NCBI RefSeq assembly: GCF_003202235.1
Contig: NZ_MASU01000013.1
Span: 124,001 to 188,000, forward strand
DNA from: Prauserella flavalba
Lineage (GTDB): Bacteria > Actinomycetota > Actinomycetes > Mycobacteriales > Pseudonocardiaceae
DNA: 64,000 nt
Direction of reading: 5' to 3'
Position 1 is the first letter of the stretch. Every line of letters starts with the position of its first letter. Positions 1 to 7,977 of the stretch are shown in pieces. The translations under genes were made by a program, and so were the position numbers. The notes under the pieces are model-generated. The model did not search any database and was not told the DNA's origin. It was given only the letters and a program-made list of their open reading frames with translations.

Positions 1-342
1 TCCAGCCGGGTCAAGGACCTCGTCGACCTGGTCCTGGTGGCGCTCCGCGCCGAACTCGACGGCGCCACGACACACGCGGCGCTACACGCCGAGGTAGACC
101 GCAGACGCGCGGCTGACGTCGACATCACGCTGCCGCCACAGTTCGAGATCCCCGAGCGTGCAAGCTGGGCGAGCGGATACCAGGCCGCGGTGCGCAGTAC
201 GCCGGCGCTCACGAAGCAGTACCCGACGCTCCAGGACTGCGAACCCCTGATGGCCGAACTGGTGACGCCCCTGCTCGGCCCGCGGGCACCGGGCCGGTGG
301 AACCCGGACGAGGGCCGCTGGACCGAGCTGGATGATCGGTGA
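1..342 (+). CDS. AbiEii/AbiGii-type nucleotidyltransferase toxin, C-terminal part
   Basis: Open from the first base of the window, so the gene starts outside; 113 residues are visible. The visible N-terminal end reads SRVKDLVDLVL, a motif typical of AbiEii-like nucleotidyltransferase toxins (type IV toxin-antitoxin or phage-abortive systems), followed by a helical tail ending PGRWNPDEGRWTEL. Family members transfer nucleotides to an RNA or protein target, and the antitoxin gene normally lies just upstream, here beyond the window. The catalytic nucleotidyltransferase motif is not visible because the N-terminal half is missing. The family call rests on the C-terminal motif only. Confidence 0.6.
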   Translation, partial: SSRVKDLVDLVLVALRAELDGATTHAALHAEVDRRRAADVDITLPPQFEIPERASWASGYQAAVRSTPALTKQYPTLQDCEPLMAELVTPLLGPRAPGRWNPDEGRWTELDDR

Positions 343-479
343 TGGCACTCTCGATGTCGGCGCGACGGTGTCCGCGGTGGAGTCCCAGTGCTCGATTAAC
401 GGGATGGTCATAGCCTTCTGTAGGTGTCCTTACGCGGACGAAATGTACGGAGGCGCTGCGCGCCGCTGTGTTGATTCAA

Positions 480-504
480 CGCAGTGAAGGTGGCCTTCAC
501 TGCG
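480..504. repeat. Dispersed 25-bp palindrome, single copy
   Basis: Perfect inverted repeat CGCAGTGAAGG-TGG-CCTTCACTGCG preceded by TTCAA. The same element recurs at 31367-31421, 45394-45420 and 62925-62979, always between genes. Here it lies between the toxin fragment and the methyltransferase gene, 59 bases before the methyltransferase ATG. It could form a strong RNA hairpin on either strand. Confidence 0.85.
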
Positions 505-563
505 TGGGCGCGGCTGTGAGGACCCGGCCGGTCCCGGAGCGTGCCGACGCTAGGGTCGCCCCT

Positions 564-1208
564 ATGACCGAGTCCTCCCACCTCGACCAGACCAGGACCT
601 TCTACGACGCCCTCGCGGTGGACTACGCCGCGATGTTCAAGGAGGAGCTGGCGGCGAAGCCCTTCCTCAGGGCGATGCTCAACGCGTTCGCCGAACTGGT
701 GCTCGCCGGTGGTGGGGGACGGGTCGCCGACGTCGGCTGCGGGCCCGGTCGCAGCACCGCACACCTGCATGGGCTCGGGCTCGACGTGTTCGGCCTTGAC
801 CTCTCCCCGGAGATGATCGCCGTGGCCCGTGCGGAGAACCCGGGGCTGCGCTACGAGGTCGGCTCGATGACCGAACTGGACCTCGCCGACGGCTCGCTCG
901 CCGGTGTCGTCGCCATGTACTCGCTCATCCACACGCCGCTGGAGCGGCTGCCCTCGGTCTTCGCCGAGTTCCACCGCGTGCTCGCGCCGGGAGGGCAGCT
1001 GCTGCTGGCGTTCCAGGTCGGCGACGACGTCCGGCTGCTGGAGCGCCCGTTCGGCCGGCCCGTGTCGCTGGGCTTCCAGCGCCTGCGCCCCGAACAGATC
1101 GCCGAGCTGCTCGGCGAGGCCGGGTTCGAGGTGCGCGCGCGTTTCCTGCGGGAGCCGGACGAGGACGAGAAGAGCCCGCACGCTCACCTCCTCGCCCGTC
1201 GCGCCTGA
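564..1208 (+). CDS. Class I SAM-dependent methyltransferase
   Basis: 214 residues. A Rossmann-type methyltransferase with motif I VADVGCGPG near residues 54-62, the acidic end of strand 2 in GLDLSPEM, and a later YSLIHTP segment as in ubiE/Methyltransf_11 proteins. It should transfer a methyl group from S-adenosylmethionine to an unidentified small molecule in the cytoplasm. The ATG at 564 (MTESSHLDQTR) is chosen over the upstream in-frame start at 468 because the longer version would be translated from the intergenic palindrome. It stands alone, so the substrate cannot be inferred. Confidence 0.85.
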   Translation: MTESSHLDQTRTFYDALAVDYAAMFKEELAAKPFLRAMLNAFAELVLAGGGGRVADVGCGPGRSTAHLHGLGLDVFGLDLSPEMIAVARAENPGLRYEVGSMTELDLADGSLAGVVAMYSLIHTPLERLPSVFAEFHRVLAPGGQLLLAFQVGDDVRLLERPFGRPVSLGFQRLRPEQIAELLGEAGFEVRARFLREPDEDEKSPHAHLLARRA

Positions 1209-1379
1209 GGCTGAGGCCGGGCGGTCTCGGCACGCGCCGGGGCACCGGCTCGCGGCCAGGCTCACCGAGCTGCTCACCGAGCTGCTCGCCGCGCCCAAGC
1301 TCGTCCGTCGCGGGTGAGGCGGCTCGGCCCCTGACCGGGCAGGGTTCGGTCACGGGCGGTGGCGAGGAGGCGAGCGGCG

Positions 1380-2696
1380 ATGCGCGATGCTCGGCGGCCG
1401 TCCTGGAGGAGGCGGATCGCGGCGGCGGTCGCCCTGCTCGCCCTCGTCGCCGTCGTGGTGCTCCCGGTCGTCGCGCTGCTGGACCACCCGTGGCAGCTCG
1501 TGGCCGCGGTCGCCCTGTTCGCGCTCACCGTCATGGCCGCCTGGGCCGCGCTCGTGCGCAGGGGAGCGGGCCGGGTGCTGGCCGCGTGCGTCGCCGTGCT
1601 CGCGCTGGTCGCCGCGGTGCTGTTGCCGGACGCGTGGTCGTTCGCGCTGCTGGTGGTGGTCGCCGGGCTCGCGGTGCTCTCGACGGCCGCCGCGCGGGTC
1701 GCGATCGAGCCTGCCGGTGTCCGGGGCCTGCTCGTGCCCCCGGCCCGGCACGGGGTGCTGCTGATGAACCCGTGGTCCGGGGGCGGCAAGGTCGCGCGGT
1801 TCGCCCTCGAAGCCGAGGCGCGGCGACGCGGGATCGTGCCCGTGCTCCTGCGGCGCAGCGACGACCTGAGGGAGCTCGCCGAGCAGGCGGTTCGTGACGG
1901 CGCGGACGTGCTCGGCATGGCGGGCGGCGACGGGTCGCAGGCGCTCGTCGCCGACGTCGCGCGGCGGCACGGCCTGCCGTTCGTGTGCGTCCCCGCGGGC
2001 ACCCGCAACCATTTCGCGCTCGACCTCGGGCTCGACCGCGACGACGTGGCGGGTGCGCTCGACGCCTTCGGCGCCGCCGTCGAGCGGCGGATCGATCTGG
2101 CGCTGATCGGCGACCGCGTGTTCGTCAACAACGCCTCGCTCGGCGTGTACGCGGCCGTGGTGCGCTCCGGTGAGTACCGCTCCGCCAAGCTCGGCACCGC
2201 GGCGCGGCTGTTGCCCGACCTGATGGGGCCCGGCAAGGAGCCGCCCGACCTGCGGTTCACGATGCCGGACGGGCGGCGGGCCCCGGCCGCGGACGTCGTG
2301 CTGGTGTCCAACGGTGCCTACCGCCTCGACCGGCTGGACGGCTTCGGCACCCGAGCCGGGCTCGACGGGGGCGTGCTCGGCGTCGTGACGCTGTCCGTCG
2401 ACCGCGCGCGTGACCTTCCGGCGCTGCTCGCGGCCGAGGCCGCGGGGCGCCTCGGCGGCTTCCGCGGCTACCGGGCGTGGACGGTGCCCCGGTTCGAGGT
2501 CGGCTCCGCCGATCCGCTCGTCGACGTCGGCATCGACGGCGAGGCGGTGCGCCTGGCCCCGCCGCTGGTGTTCCGTTCGCTGCCGGGGGCACTGCGCGTC
2601 CGGGTTCCGCGCACCGCACACGGGACCGCCTCCGCGTCGTTGCCGGAGGGCTGGGGCTTCGTCACCGTGCTGGCGCGGATCCTGCTGGCCCGCTGA
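1380..2696 (+). CDS. Diacylglycerol kinase-like lipid kinase with N-terminal membrane segment
   Basis: 438 residues. Residues about 12-110 hold several hydrophobic membrane helices. The rest is a DAGK/YegS-type catalytic domain with the phosphate-binding NPWSGGGK loop, the nucleotide signature GGDGSQ near residues 182-187, and PAGTRNHFALDLG, the actinobacterial form of the substrate-binding loop. It probably phosphorylates a lipid alcohol at the membrane using ATP. The ATG at 1380 is preferred to the GTG at 1359 because GAGGAGG sits a proper distance before it. A membrane-anchored version of this kinase is common in actinomycetes; the true lipid substrate is unknown. Confidence 0.85.
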   Translation: MRDARRPSWRRRIAAAVALLALVAVVVLPVVALLDHPWQLVAAVALFALTVMAAWAALVRRGAGRVLAACVAVLALVAAVLLPDAWSFALLVVVAGLAVLSTAAARVAIEPAGVRGLLVPPARHGVLLMNPWSGGGKVARFALEAEARRRGIVPVLLRRSDDLRELAEQAVRDGADVLGMAGGDGSQALVADVARRHGLPFVCVPAGTRNHFALDLGLDRDDVAGALDAFGAAVERRIDLALIGDRVFVNNASLGVYAAVVRSGEYRSAKLGTAARLLPDLMGPGKEPPDLRFTMPDGRRAPAADVVLVSNGAYRLDRLDGFGTRAGLDGGVLGVVTLSVDRARDLPALLAAEAAGRLGGFRGYRAWTVPRFEVGSADPLVDVGIDGEAVRLAPPLVFRSLPGALRVRVPRTAHGTASASLPEGWGFVTVLARILLAR

Positions 2697-2703
2697 GCGG
2701 GTC

Positions 2704-2994
2704 TCACGTGCTCGCCGGTGCGGCCTTCTTGGCCCTGCCGCGAGCCGGTTTGTGCTCGGGCTCGGGGGCGGTGGACCACTTGAGCTCCACCTCCAGCTCC
2801 ACCTCGTCGCCGTCGACCTCCACCTCCATCTCGCAGCGGATCTCGTCGGGGATGTGGATCTTGAGCTTGCTCACGCCGAGCGCGAGCTCGACGTGGCCGC
2901 CGCCGTTCTCCATCGCCTCGGCCAGCGCGGCGAGCCTGCGCGCGGCTTCCTGGCGCGTGAGCGATTCGGTGCGCTTGACTTCGACGTCCGACAC
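2704..2994 (-). CDS. Amphi-Trp domain protein
   Basis: 96 residues from a GTG at 2994 (VSDVEVKRTESL). It matches the small amphi-Trp family: an N-terminal helix LTRQEAARRLAALAEAM, then an amphipathic beta region VELALGVSKLKIHIPDEI and a single Trp in ELKWSTAPE, with a basic Ala/Lys tail (RGRAKKAAPA). The function of the family is not established. The start is set by GGAG ten bases upstream; a longer in-frame extension to 3057 overlaps the leader of the divergent DUF2252 gene and looks spurious. It is convergent with the lipid kinase gene, with 7 bases between stops. Confidence 0.75.
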   Translation of the reverse strand: MSDVEVKRTESLTRQEAARRLAALAEAMENGGGHVELALGVSKLKIHIPDEIRCEMEVEVDGDEVELEVELKWSTAPEPEHKPARGRAKKAAPAST

Positions 2995-3107
2995 TGGAGG
3001 CTCCGTTCGCCGGTGACTTGATCCGCCCAGTCTCGGCGTGCCCGCGCCGCGGGGCACCGCCCGCGAAGGGTGAGGCGTGCGCGCTCGCCAGGGGCGACGA
3101 TGCCGGG

Positions 3108-4526
3108 ATGACGACCACGACCACTCCCACGCCGCAGGCGCCCACCCGCGCCGACCGGGCCGCCGAGGGCAAGGCCGCCCGCGCCGCGGCGCCGAGGTCG
3201 AGCCACGCCGAGTTCACCCGCGACCCGGTGCGCGTTGACCCGCTCGCCCTGCTGGCGCGCCAGGACGCCACGCGGGTGCCCGAGCTGGTGCCGATCCGGT
3301 ACGGGCGCATGGCAGTGTCGCCGTTCACTTACTTCCGGGGGGCGGCGCTGCCGATGGCCGCCGACCTCGCCACAACCCCGCGCACCGGGCTGACCGTGCA
3401 GGCGTGCGGTGACGCGCACCTGCTCAACTTCGGCATGTTCGCCTCGCCGGAGCGGCGCCTGGTGTTCGACATCAACGACTTCGACGAGACGCTGCCGGGG
3501 CCGTGGGAGTGGGACGTCAAACGCCTCGCCACGAGCCTGGAGATCGCCGCGCGCGACAACGGTCACCCGCCGCGCGACCGCCGCGCCGTCGTGCTCGCCT
3601 GCGTCGCCGAGTACCGGCGGGCGATGCGCGAGTTCGCCGCGTCGACCGCCCTCGACGTCTGGTACGCCCACGCCGACGTCGAGTCCGTGCGCGCGGCGTA
3701 CGCGGGCCGGCTCGGTGCCGCGCGTCGCCGCAAGCTCGCCCACAACGTCGCCAAGGCGCGCACCAGGACCAACCTCGGTGCGCTGCGGCGATTCGCCGAA
3801 GCGCGGGACGGCGGACTGCGCATCCTCCCGGACCCGCCGCTCATCGTCCCGATCGACGACGTGGCGGGCGAAGGGCAGGACCGCGAGGAGGTGCACAGGC
3901 AGCTCACCGGCGTGGTCAAGGCGTACCGGGCCACGCTCGAGCCGGAACGGCGCGCCCTGCTCGACCGCTATCGCATGGTCGACATCGCCCGCAAGGTCGT
4001 CGGTGTCGGCAGCGTCGGCACCCGGTGCTGGATGGTGCTGCTGCTCGGCAACGACGAGCACGACCCGCTGTTCCTGCAGGCGAAGGAGTCGGGTGCGTCG
4101 GTGCTCGCGGAGTTCACCGCGCCGAGCAGGTTCGGCAACGAGGGACGCAGGGTCGTGGTCGGGCAACGCCTGATGCAGACCGTGAGCGACATCTTCCTCG
4201 GCTGGGTCAGGGTCGAGGGTTTCGACGGCAGGACGCGGGATTTCTACCTCCGGCAGCTGCGGGACTGGAAGGGCTCGGCCGAGACGGAGTCGATGAATCC
4301 CGCCGTGCTGCGGGTCTACGGCAGGTTGTGCGCGTGGACGCTGGCGAGGGCGCACGCGCGCACCGGCGACGCCGTCGCCATCGGCGCCTACCTCGGGTCG
4401 GGTGCCACGTTCGACGAGGCCGTCGCCGACTTCGCCGCCGCCTACGCCGACCAGAACGAGCGGGATCACGCGGCGCTCGTGGCCGCGATCGCCGAAGGGA
4501 GGGTGGACGCCGTCGCCGGGCAGTGA
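3108..4526 (+). CDS. DUF2252 protein (kinase-like fold)
   Basis: 472 residues. Recognised as DUF2252 by CGDAHLLNFG and DINDFDET, which resemble the catalytic and metal-binding loops of aminoglycoside-phosphotransferase-like kinases, and by the later RKVVGVGSVGTRC segment. Full family length. The ATG at 3108 (MTTTTTPTP) is preferred; the ORF extends to 3018 but the extra residues are low-complexity and overlap the divergent promoter of the amphi-Trp gene. The biochemical role is not established for this family. The N-terminal 30 residues are Thr/Ala/Pro-rich and probably disordered. Confidence 0.85.
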   Translation: MTTTTTPTPQAPTRADRAAEGKAARAAAPRSSHAEFTRDPVRVDPLALLARQDATRVPELVPIRYGRMAVSPFTYFRGAALPMAADLATTPRTGLTVQACGDAHLLNFGMFASPERRLVFDINDFDETLPGPWEWDVKRLATSLEIAARDNGHPPRDRRAVVLACVAEYRRAMREFAASTALDVWYAHADVESVRAAYAGRLGAARRRKLAHNVAKARTRTNLGALRRFAEARDGGLRILPDPPLIVPIDDVAGEGQDREEVHRQLTGVVKAYRATLEPERRALLDRYRMVDIARKVVGVGSVGTRCWMVLLLGNDEHDPLFLQAKESGASVLAEFTAPSRFGNEGRRVVVGQRLMQTVSDIFLGWVRVEGFDGRTRDFYLRQLRDWKGSAETESMNPAVLRVYGRLCAWTLARAHARTGDAVAIGAYLGSGATFDEAVADFAAAYADQNERDHAALVAAIAEGRVDAVAGQ

Positions 4527-4568
4527 CCTCACCCGGCGCGGGTGGTGCGCCGCCCGCGCTCGGCGCTC

Positions 4569-5045
4569 ATGCTGGAGGGCGTGACCACGCGCGACACCGG
4601 CAGGGCCCACGAGCCGGGCCGCGTCGTGCCGCGACAGCGCAGGCGCCGCCGCCCGTTGCATGCCGCCGACCTGCGTATCGAGGCGTGGGCCCCGACGATG
4701 CACGCGTGCTTCGCGGGGGCCGTCGGCGCGCTGGCGGAGAGCATCCTCGGCCCCGGCCGTCCCCCGGTGTCGGCCACGGTGCGTTTCGACGTGCGCGGCG
4801 ACAATCCGAGCGCGCTGCTCGATGCCGTGCTGCGGCGCGTGATCTCGTTCCTGCCCAGGCACAACGCGATCGCCACGACGGCCGAGGTGGTGCGCACCGA
4901 GACCGGGCTGCGCGTGCGCTGCGAGCTGGTCGACGCCGGGGCCGTGGTACTGCCCGGCCCGATTCCCAAGGGTGTGTCACGGGGCAGCGTGCTGTGCGAG
5001 CGGACGGACCTCGGCTGGTGGTGTGCGGCGGGGATCGACGTCTGA
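4569..5045 (+). CDS. Archease-like protein
   Basis: About 158 residues from the ATG at 4569; a GTG at 4581 is an alternative start in the same frame. After a basic N-terminus (VVPRQRRRRR), the segment HAADLRIEAWAPTMHACFAGA resembles the archease fold signature (DIRVEAWAPTLEEAF-like), and the family beta-rich core follows (SATVRFDVRGDN, LVDAGAVVLPG). Archeases assist RtcB RNA ligase in archaea and eukaryotes; actinobacterial relatives commonly occur away from rtcB, and no rtcB is seen here. It lies 42 bases after the DUF2252 gene and is probably co-transcribed. Confidence 0.6.
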   Translation: MLEGVTTRDTGRAHEPGRVVPRQRRRRRPLHAADLRIEAWAPTMHACFAGAVGALAESILGPGRPPVSATVRFDVRGDNPSALLDAVLRRVISFLPRHNAIATTAEVVRTETGLRVRCELVDAGAVVLPGPIPKGVSRGSVLCERTDLGWWCAAGIDV

Positions 5046-5091
5046 GGCCGGCGGGGAGAAAATCGGTTGCCGCCGGTGTTTGGATGGTCGG

Positions 5092-5730
5092 ATGGACGTC
5101 TCGTTGTTGCTGGCCTTCGTCGCGGCCGCCGCGGTGATCAGCCTCGTCCCCGGCCCGGACATGATGTTCATCATCGCCCACGGGGTCGCGCGCGGGCCGC
5201 GTGCGGGCGTGGTCGCGGCACTGGGGATGTCCACGGGACTCGCCGTGCACACCGTGGCAGCGGCGGCGGGGCTGGGCGCGCTGCTGCAGGCGGCGCCCGC
5301 CGTGCTCGACGCCGTGCGCCTCGTCGGCGCGGCGTTCCTGTTGTACCTGGCGTGGTCGGCGATCCGCTCGTCCCGGCAGCCGCTGACCGAGTCCGCCGAC
5401 GCGGTGGCCAAGGGCCGCCCACTGCGCAAGACGTACGCGATGGCCGTGCTGACCAACCTGGCCAACCCCAAGGTGATCCTGTTCTACCTCGCGTTCTTCC
5501 CGCAGTTCGTGGTGGCCGACGGCGGGTGGCCGGTGTGGGCGCAGTTCCTCGTACTCGGTGCGGTGTTCATCGTCGTCGGGTTCACGGTCGACGGGTCCGT
5601 GGGGCTCGCGACGGGCGCGCTCTCCGCGCTGCTGCTGCGCCGCCCCGCCGTGCGCCGGTGGCTGGACCGGCTCTCGGCCGCCATCTTCGGTGGCCTCGCG
5701 GTGCGGCTGGTCACCGACCAGAGTCGTTAG
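5092..5730 (+). CDS. LysE/RhtB-family amino acid exporter
   Basis: 212 residues, five to six membrane helices. The start MDVSLLLAFVAAAAV and the conserved PGPDMMFIIAHGVARG loop after the first helix are diagnostic of the RhtB subgroup, and KTYAMAVLTNLANPKVILF is the second family motif. It should export an amino acid or related metabolite across the cytoplasmic membrane. The ATG at 5092 is chosen because the protein there begins directly with helix 1. It overlaps the stop of the convergent LysE/ArgO gene by four bases. Two different LysE-superfamily exporters therefore lie tail to tail. Confidence 0.85.
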   Translation: MDVSLLLAFVAAAAVISLVPGPDMMFIIAHGVARGPRAGVVAALGMSTGLAVHTVAAAAGLGALLQAAPAVLDAVRLVGAAFLLYLAWSAIRSSRQPLTESADAVAKGRPLRKTYAMAVLTNLANPKVILFYLAFFPQFVVADGGWPVWAQFLVLGAVFIVVGFTVDGSVGLATGALSALLLRRPAVRRWLDRLSAAIFGGLAVRLVTDQSR

Positions 5731-6344
5731 CCGAGCAGGACCCGCAACCCGACCGCCACCATCACCACGGCGATGAACGCGTCGAGGAAACGCCACGCCG
5801 TCGGCCGCGAGAACACCGGTGCGAGCAGGCGGGCGCCGAAGCCGAGCGCGAGGAACCACACAACGCTGCCCAGCGCCGCGCCCACGCCGAACCACCACGG
5901 GTACGCGGACTGCGTGTTGGCGACCGAACCGAGCAGGATCACGGTGTCCAGGTAGACGCCGGGGTTGAGCCACGTGAACGCGAGGCACGTGCCGACCACG
6001 GCGGTACGCGACGAGGCCGGGGCGTCGGGCCCGGTGCGCAGGGCGTTCGGCCGCATCGCGCGTCGCGCGGCGAGCAGGCCGTAGCCGAAGAGGAACGCGG
6101 CGCCGCCGATACGGACGAGCTGGATGAGCCACGCCCTGTCCTCCAGCAGCAACCCCGCCCCCGCCACCCCGGCGCCGATCAGCACGACGTCGGACACAGC
6201 ACAGATCACCACGACCGTGAGCACGTGTTCGCGGCGAAGGCCCTGCTGGAGAACGAAGGTGTTCTGGGCCCCGATCACGACGATCAGGGAGAGACTGAAG
6301 ACGAGACCCGTGACGGCGGTGGTCACGGCGGCGGAGACGAGCAC
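5727..6344 (-). CDS. lysE: LysE/ArgO-type amino acid exporter
   Basis: 205 residues with six predicted helices. VVIGAQNTFVLQQGLRREH is the LysE/ArgO signature and WLNPGVYLDT the second repeat. Characterised relatives export L-lysine and L-arginine. It is divergent from a LysG/ArgP-like regulator, the arrangement known from Corynebacterium. The start is a GTG at 6344. A TAGCTT -10 element (6351-6356 on the minus strand) would begin transcription at or near that GTG, so the mRNA may be leaderless. Only a weak -35 (TGGAAG) is present, as expected for an activator-dependent promoter. Confidence 0.85.
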   Translation of the reverse strand: MLVSAAVTTAVTGLVFSLSLIVVIGAQNTFVLQQGLRREHVLTVVVICAVSDVVLIGAGVAGAGLLLEDRAWLIQLVRIGGAAFLFGYGLLAARRAMRPNALRTGPDAPASSRTAVVGTCLAFTWLNPGVYLDTVILLGSVANTQSAYPWWFGVGAALGSVVWFLALGFGARLLAPVFSRPTAWRFLDAFIAVVMVAVGLRVLLG

Positions 6345-6350
6345 ACCTCG

Positions 6351-6404
6351 AAGCTAGGTCGCCCCCGTCGTGGCTTCCAGCTAATGATTCTTCAGCACCA
6401 TTAG
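6351..6404. promoter_or_regulatory. lysE promoter and LysR-type dyad
   Basis: A perfect dyad CTAATG-N12-CATTAG occupies 6381-6404, and the minus-strand -10 TAGCTT occupies 6351-6356 with a poor -35 (TGGAAG, 6374-6379). The dyad lies immediately upstream of the -35, the position from which LysR-type activators work. It also sits next to the start of the regulator gene, so it may mediate autoregulation. Binding is inferred. Confidence 0.5.
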
Positions 6405-6412
6405 AGTTGCTG

Positions 6413-7297
6413 ATGATGCATCTGGATCCCGCCCAGCTGAGGGCGCTTTCGGCGGCCGTGTCGGAGGGCACGTTCGACGCGGCGGCCCGCACGCTGCACG
6501 TCACGCCGTCCGCGGTGAGCCAGCGCGTGAAGGCGCTGGAGACCGCGGTGGGCCGCGTGTTGCTGACCCGGACGAAACCGGTGCGTCCCACGCCGTCGGG
6601 GGAGACGTTGCTGCGGCTGGCCCGGCAGATCCAGGCGGTGACCGACGACGTCGCGCGTGAGCTCGGTGACGAGGACGTGCCGTCCGGACCGCAGGTGATC
6701 CCGCTCGCCGTGAACGCCGACAGCATGGCGACGTGGTTCCTGCCCGCGCTCGCCACGCTCGGCGGTTCGCTCGTGTTCGACCTGCACCGCAGCGACCAGG
6801 ACCGCACGGCCGACCTGCTGCGGCAGGGCGCGGTGATGGCGGCCGTCACGGCGTCGGCGGAACCGGTGCCGGGATGCGTGATCGAGCGGCTGGGCAGCAT
6901 GCGCTACCGGCCGATGGCCTCGCCCGCGTTCGCGCGGCGTTGGTTCCCCGACGGGGCGACACCGGCCGAGCTGGCGCACGCACCCGTGGTGGTGTTCGAC
7001 CGCGACGACGACCTGCAGCACAAGTACCTGCGCCGCCGCACGCGCAGGCGGCTGGATCCGCCGAGGCACTTCGTGCCCGGCTCCACCGACTTCTACGAGG
7101 CGGTGCGGCTCGGTCTGGGCTGGGGCATGCTGCCGGACCTGCAGACCGCGCAGGCGGCCGGGGGCGAGTTCACCGACCTCGACCCGCGCGGTCACATCGA
7201 CGTTCGTCTCCACTGGCAGCAGTGGCGGCTCCGTTCGGTGAGCCTCGACGCGGTGACCGCCGCCGTGCGCGCCGCCGCGGCGACCGCGTTGCGCTGA
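6413..7297 (+). CDS. lysG: LysR-family regulator, LysG/ArgP-like
   Basis: 294 residues from ATG 6413 (a second ATG follows at 6416). N-terminal winged HTH, residues 5-65: LDPAQLRALSAAVSEGTFDA then LHVTPSAVSQRVKALE, followed by an effector-binding domain. The family activates lysine/arginine export genes when the intracellular amino acid rises. Divergence from lysE with only 68 bases between them, and the dyad there, support that role. It ends 17 bases before an inverted repeat that could terminate transcription. Confidence 0.85.
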   Translation: MMHLDPAQLRALSAAVSEGTFDAAARTLHVTPSAVSQRVKALETAVGRVLLTRTKPVRPTPSGETLLRLARQIQAVTDDVARELGDEDVPSGPQVIPLAVNADSMATWFLPALATLGGSLVFDLHRSDQDRTADLLRQGAVMAAVTASAEPVPGCVIERLGSMRYRPMASPAFARRWFPDGATPAELAHAPVVVFDRDDDLQHKYLRRRTRRRLDPPRHFVPGSTDFYEAVRLGLGWGMLPDLQTAQAAGGEFTDLDPRGHIDVRLHWQQWRLRSVSLDAVTAAVRAAAATALR

Positions 7298-7740
7298 GGA
7301 AACGGTCTCCAATGGCACTTTGGTCGCATTGAACGCAACTTAAGTGCCCTCGGGGGCACGTTGGTCAGGGGCCGTCCGCAGTGGATGGTCGCCAGGCCGG
7401 GTGGCCGGCGCCGCAAGGCGCACCGGCGACCCGGCTGACAACGCCCGTCGTCGGATCGCGAACGTCATCGGCGGTCCCCCTGTGGGGAAGCCCGAGCCCT
7501 GGCCGCTGTGAGCGGAACTCAGCTGAGGCTGCCTCGGTGGCCGGAAAGGCCGTTGGGGTGGCGATGGCTGTACGTGGACCCGGCGTCGTGGTAGGCGCCG
7601 TCCCGGCCGAATGACGGCCGACTGGTTACCTCGGGAACGGGGTGGCTTCGCACGCTGGGCGAGAAACGTTCCCGATACCGGACACACTACGCGCTCCCGT
7701 TCGGAAGCGCTGCCGGTTCCGGCAAGTATTTCCCGTGCGA
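7298..7740. other. Gene-free stretch of 443 bases
   Basis: No coding region with convincing codon structure or start was found. It begins with the inverted repeat at 7314-7348. Between about 7480 and 7665 the plus strand carries ordered short motifs (GGGGAAGCCC, TTGGGGTGG, GGTAGGCGCC, GGCCGAATGACGG, GGTTACCTCGG) that loosely recall an actinobacterial c-di-AMP (ydaO-type) riboswitch, but no cell-wall hydrolase gene follows. See findings. Confidence 0.4.
7314..7348. repeat. Inverted repeat GGCACTT...AAGTGCC
   Basis: Outer arms GGCACTT (7314-7320) and AAGTGCC (7342-7348) flank an inner region containing GTCGCA, TTGAA and CGCAAC. The TTGAACGCA centre resembles the TTCAACGCA joint of the 25-bp palindrome family, so it may belong to a related repeat. 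It lies 17 bases after the lysG stop and could act as its terminator. Confidence 0.5.
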
Positions 7741-7977
7741 TCAGGAACGCTGTCGCTGCGTTCGCCTGCGGCCGTTGTCCCGATGGTGGTCGGGCCGCCG
7801 TGCGGGCTCGTCGTCCTGTTCGCTGCGCGCGCTGGCCGGCGGGGCGCGGAAGAGCGAGCGCCGGTCACCGTTCACCTCCGGCCGTTCCGGGGCGAGCTGG
7901 TGATAGTCGACGGGCCGCTCCTGCGGCGTGTGGCTGAACACCACCGGTTCGATGTGGGGCAACGATGCTGAGCTCAC
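7741..7977 (-). CDS. Small hypothetical protein, 78 residues
   Basis: Starts at GTG 7977 with a near-perfect Shine-Dalgarno (GAGGAGG five to six bases upstream), which decides the start. The protein begins VSSASLPHIEPVVFSHTPQE, continues VDYHQLAPERPEVNGDRR, and ends in a charged Arg/Asp/His-rich disordered tail. No membrane segment, signal peptide or Cys is present. I do not recognise a family. The strong ribosome site and the ordered first 45 residues argue for a real gene, but codon evidence is limited. No neighbour suggests a job. Confidence 0.5.
   Translation of the reverse strand: MSSASLPHIEPVVFSHTPQERPVDYHQLAPERPEVNGDRRSLFRAPPASARSEQDDEPARRPDHHRDNGRRRTQRQRS

Noticed and set aside
4529-4545. 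Fifth copy of the 17-bp palindrome (TCACCCGGCGCGGGTGG)
   Set aside because: It differs in the last base, lies between unrelated genes and could occur by chance in GC-rich DNA; kept only as a caution.
4567-6900. 777-residue minus-strand ORF
   Set aside because: Antisense to the archease-like and exporter genes and Arg/Pro-rich throughout; a shadow of GC-rich coding DNA.
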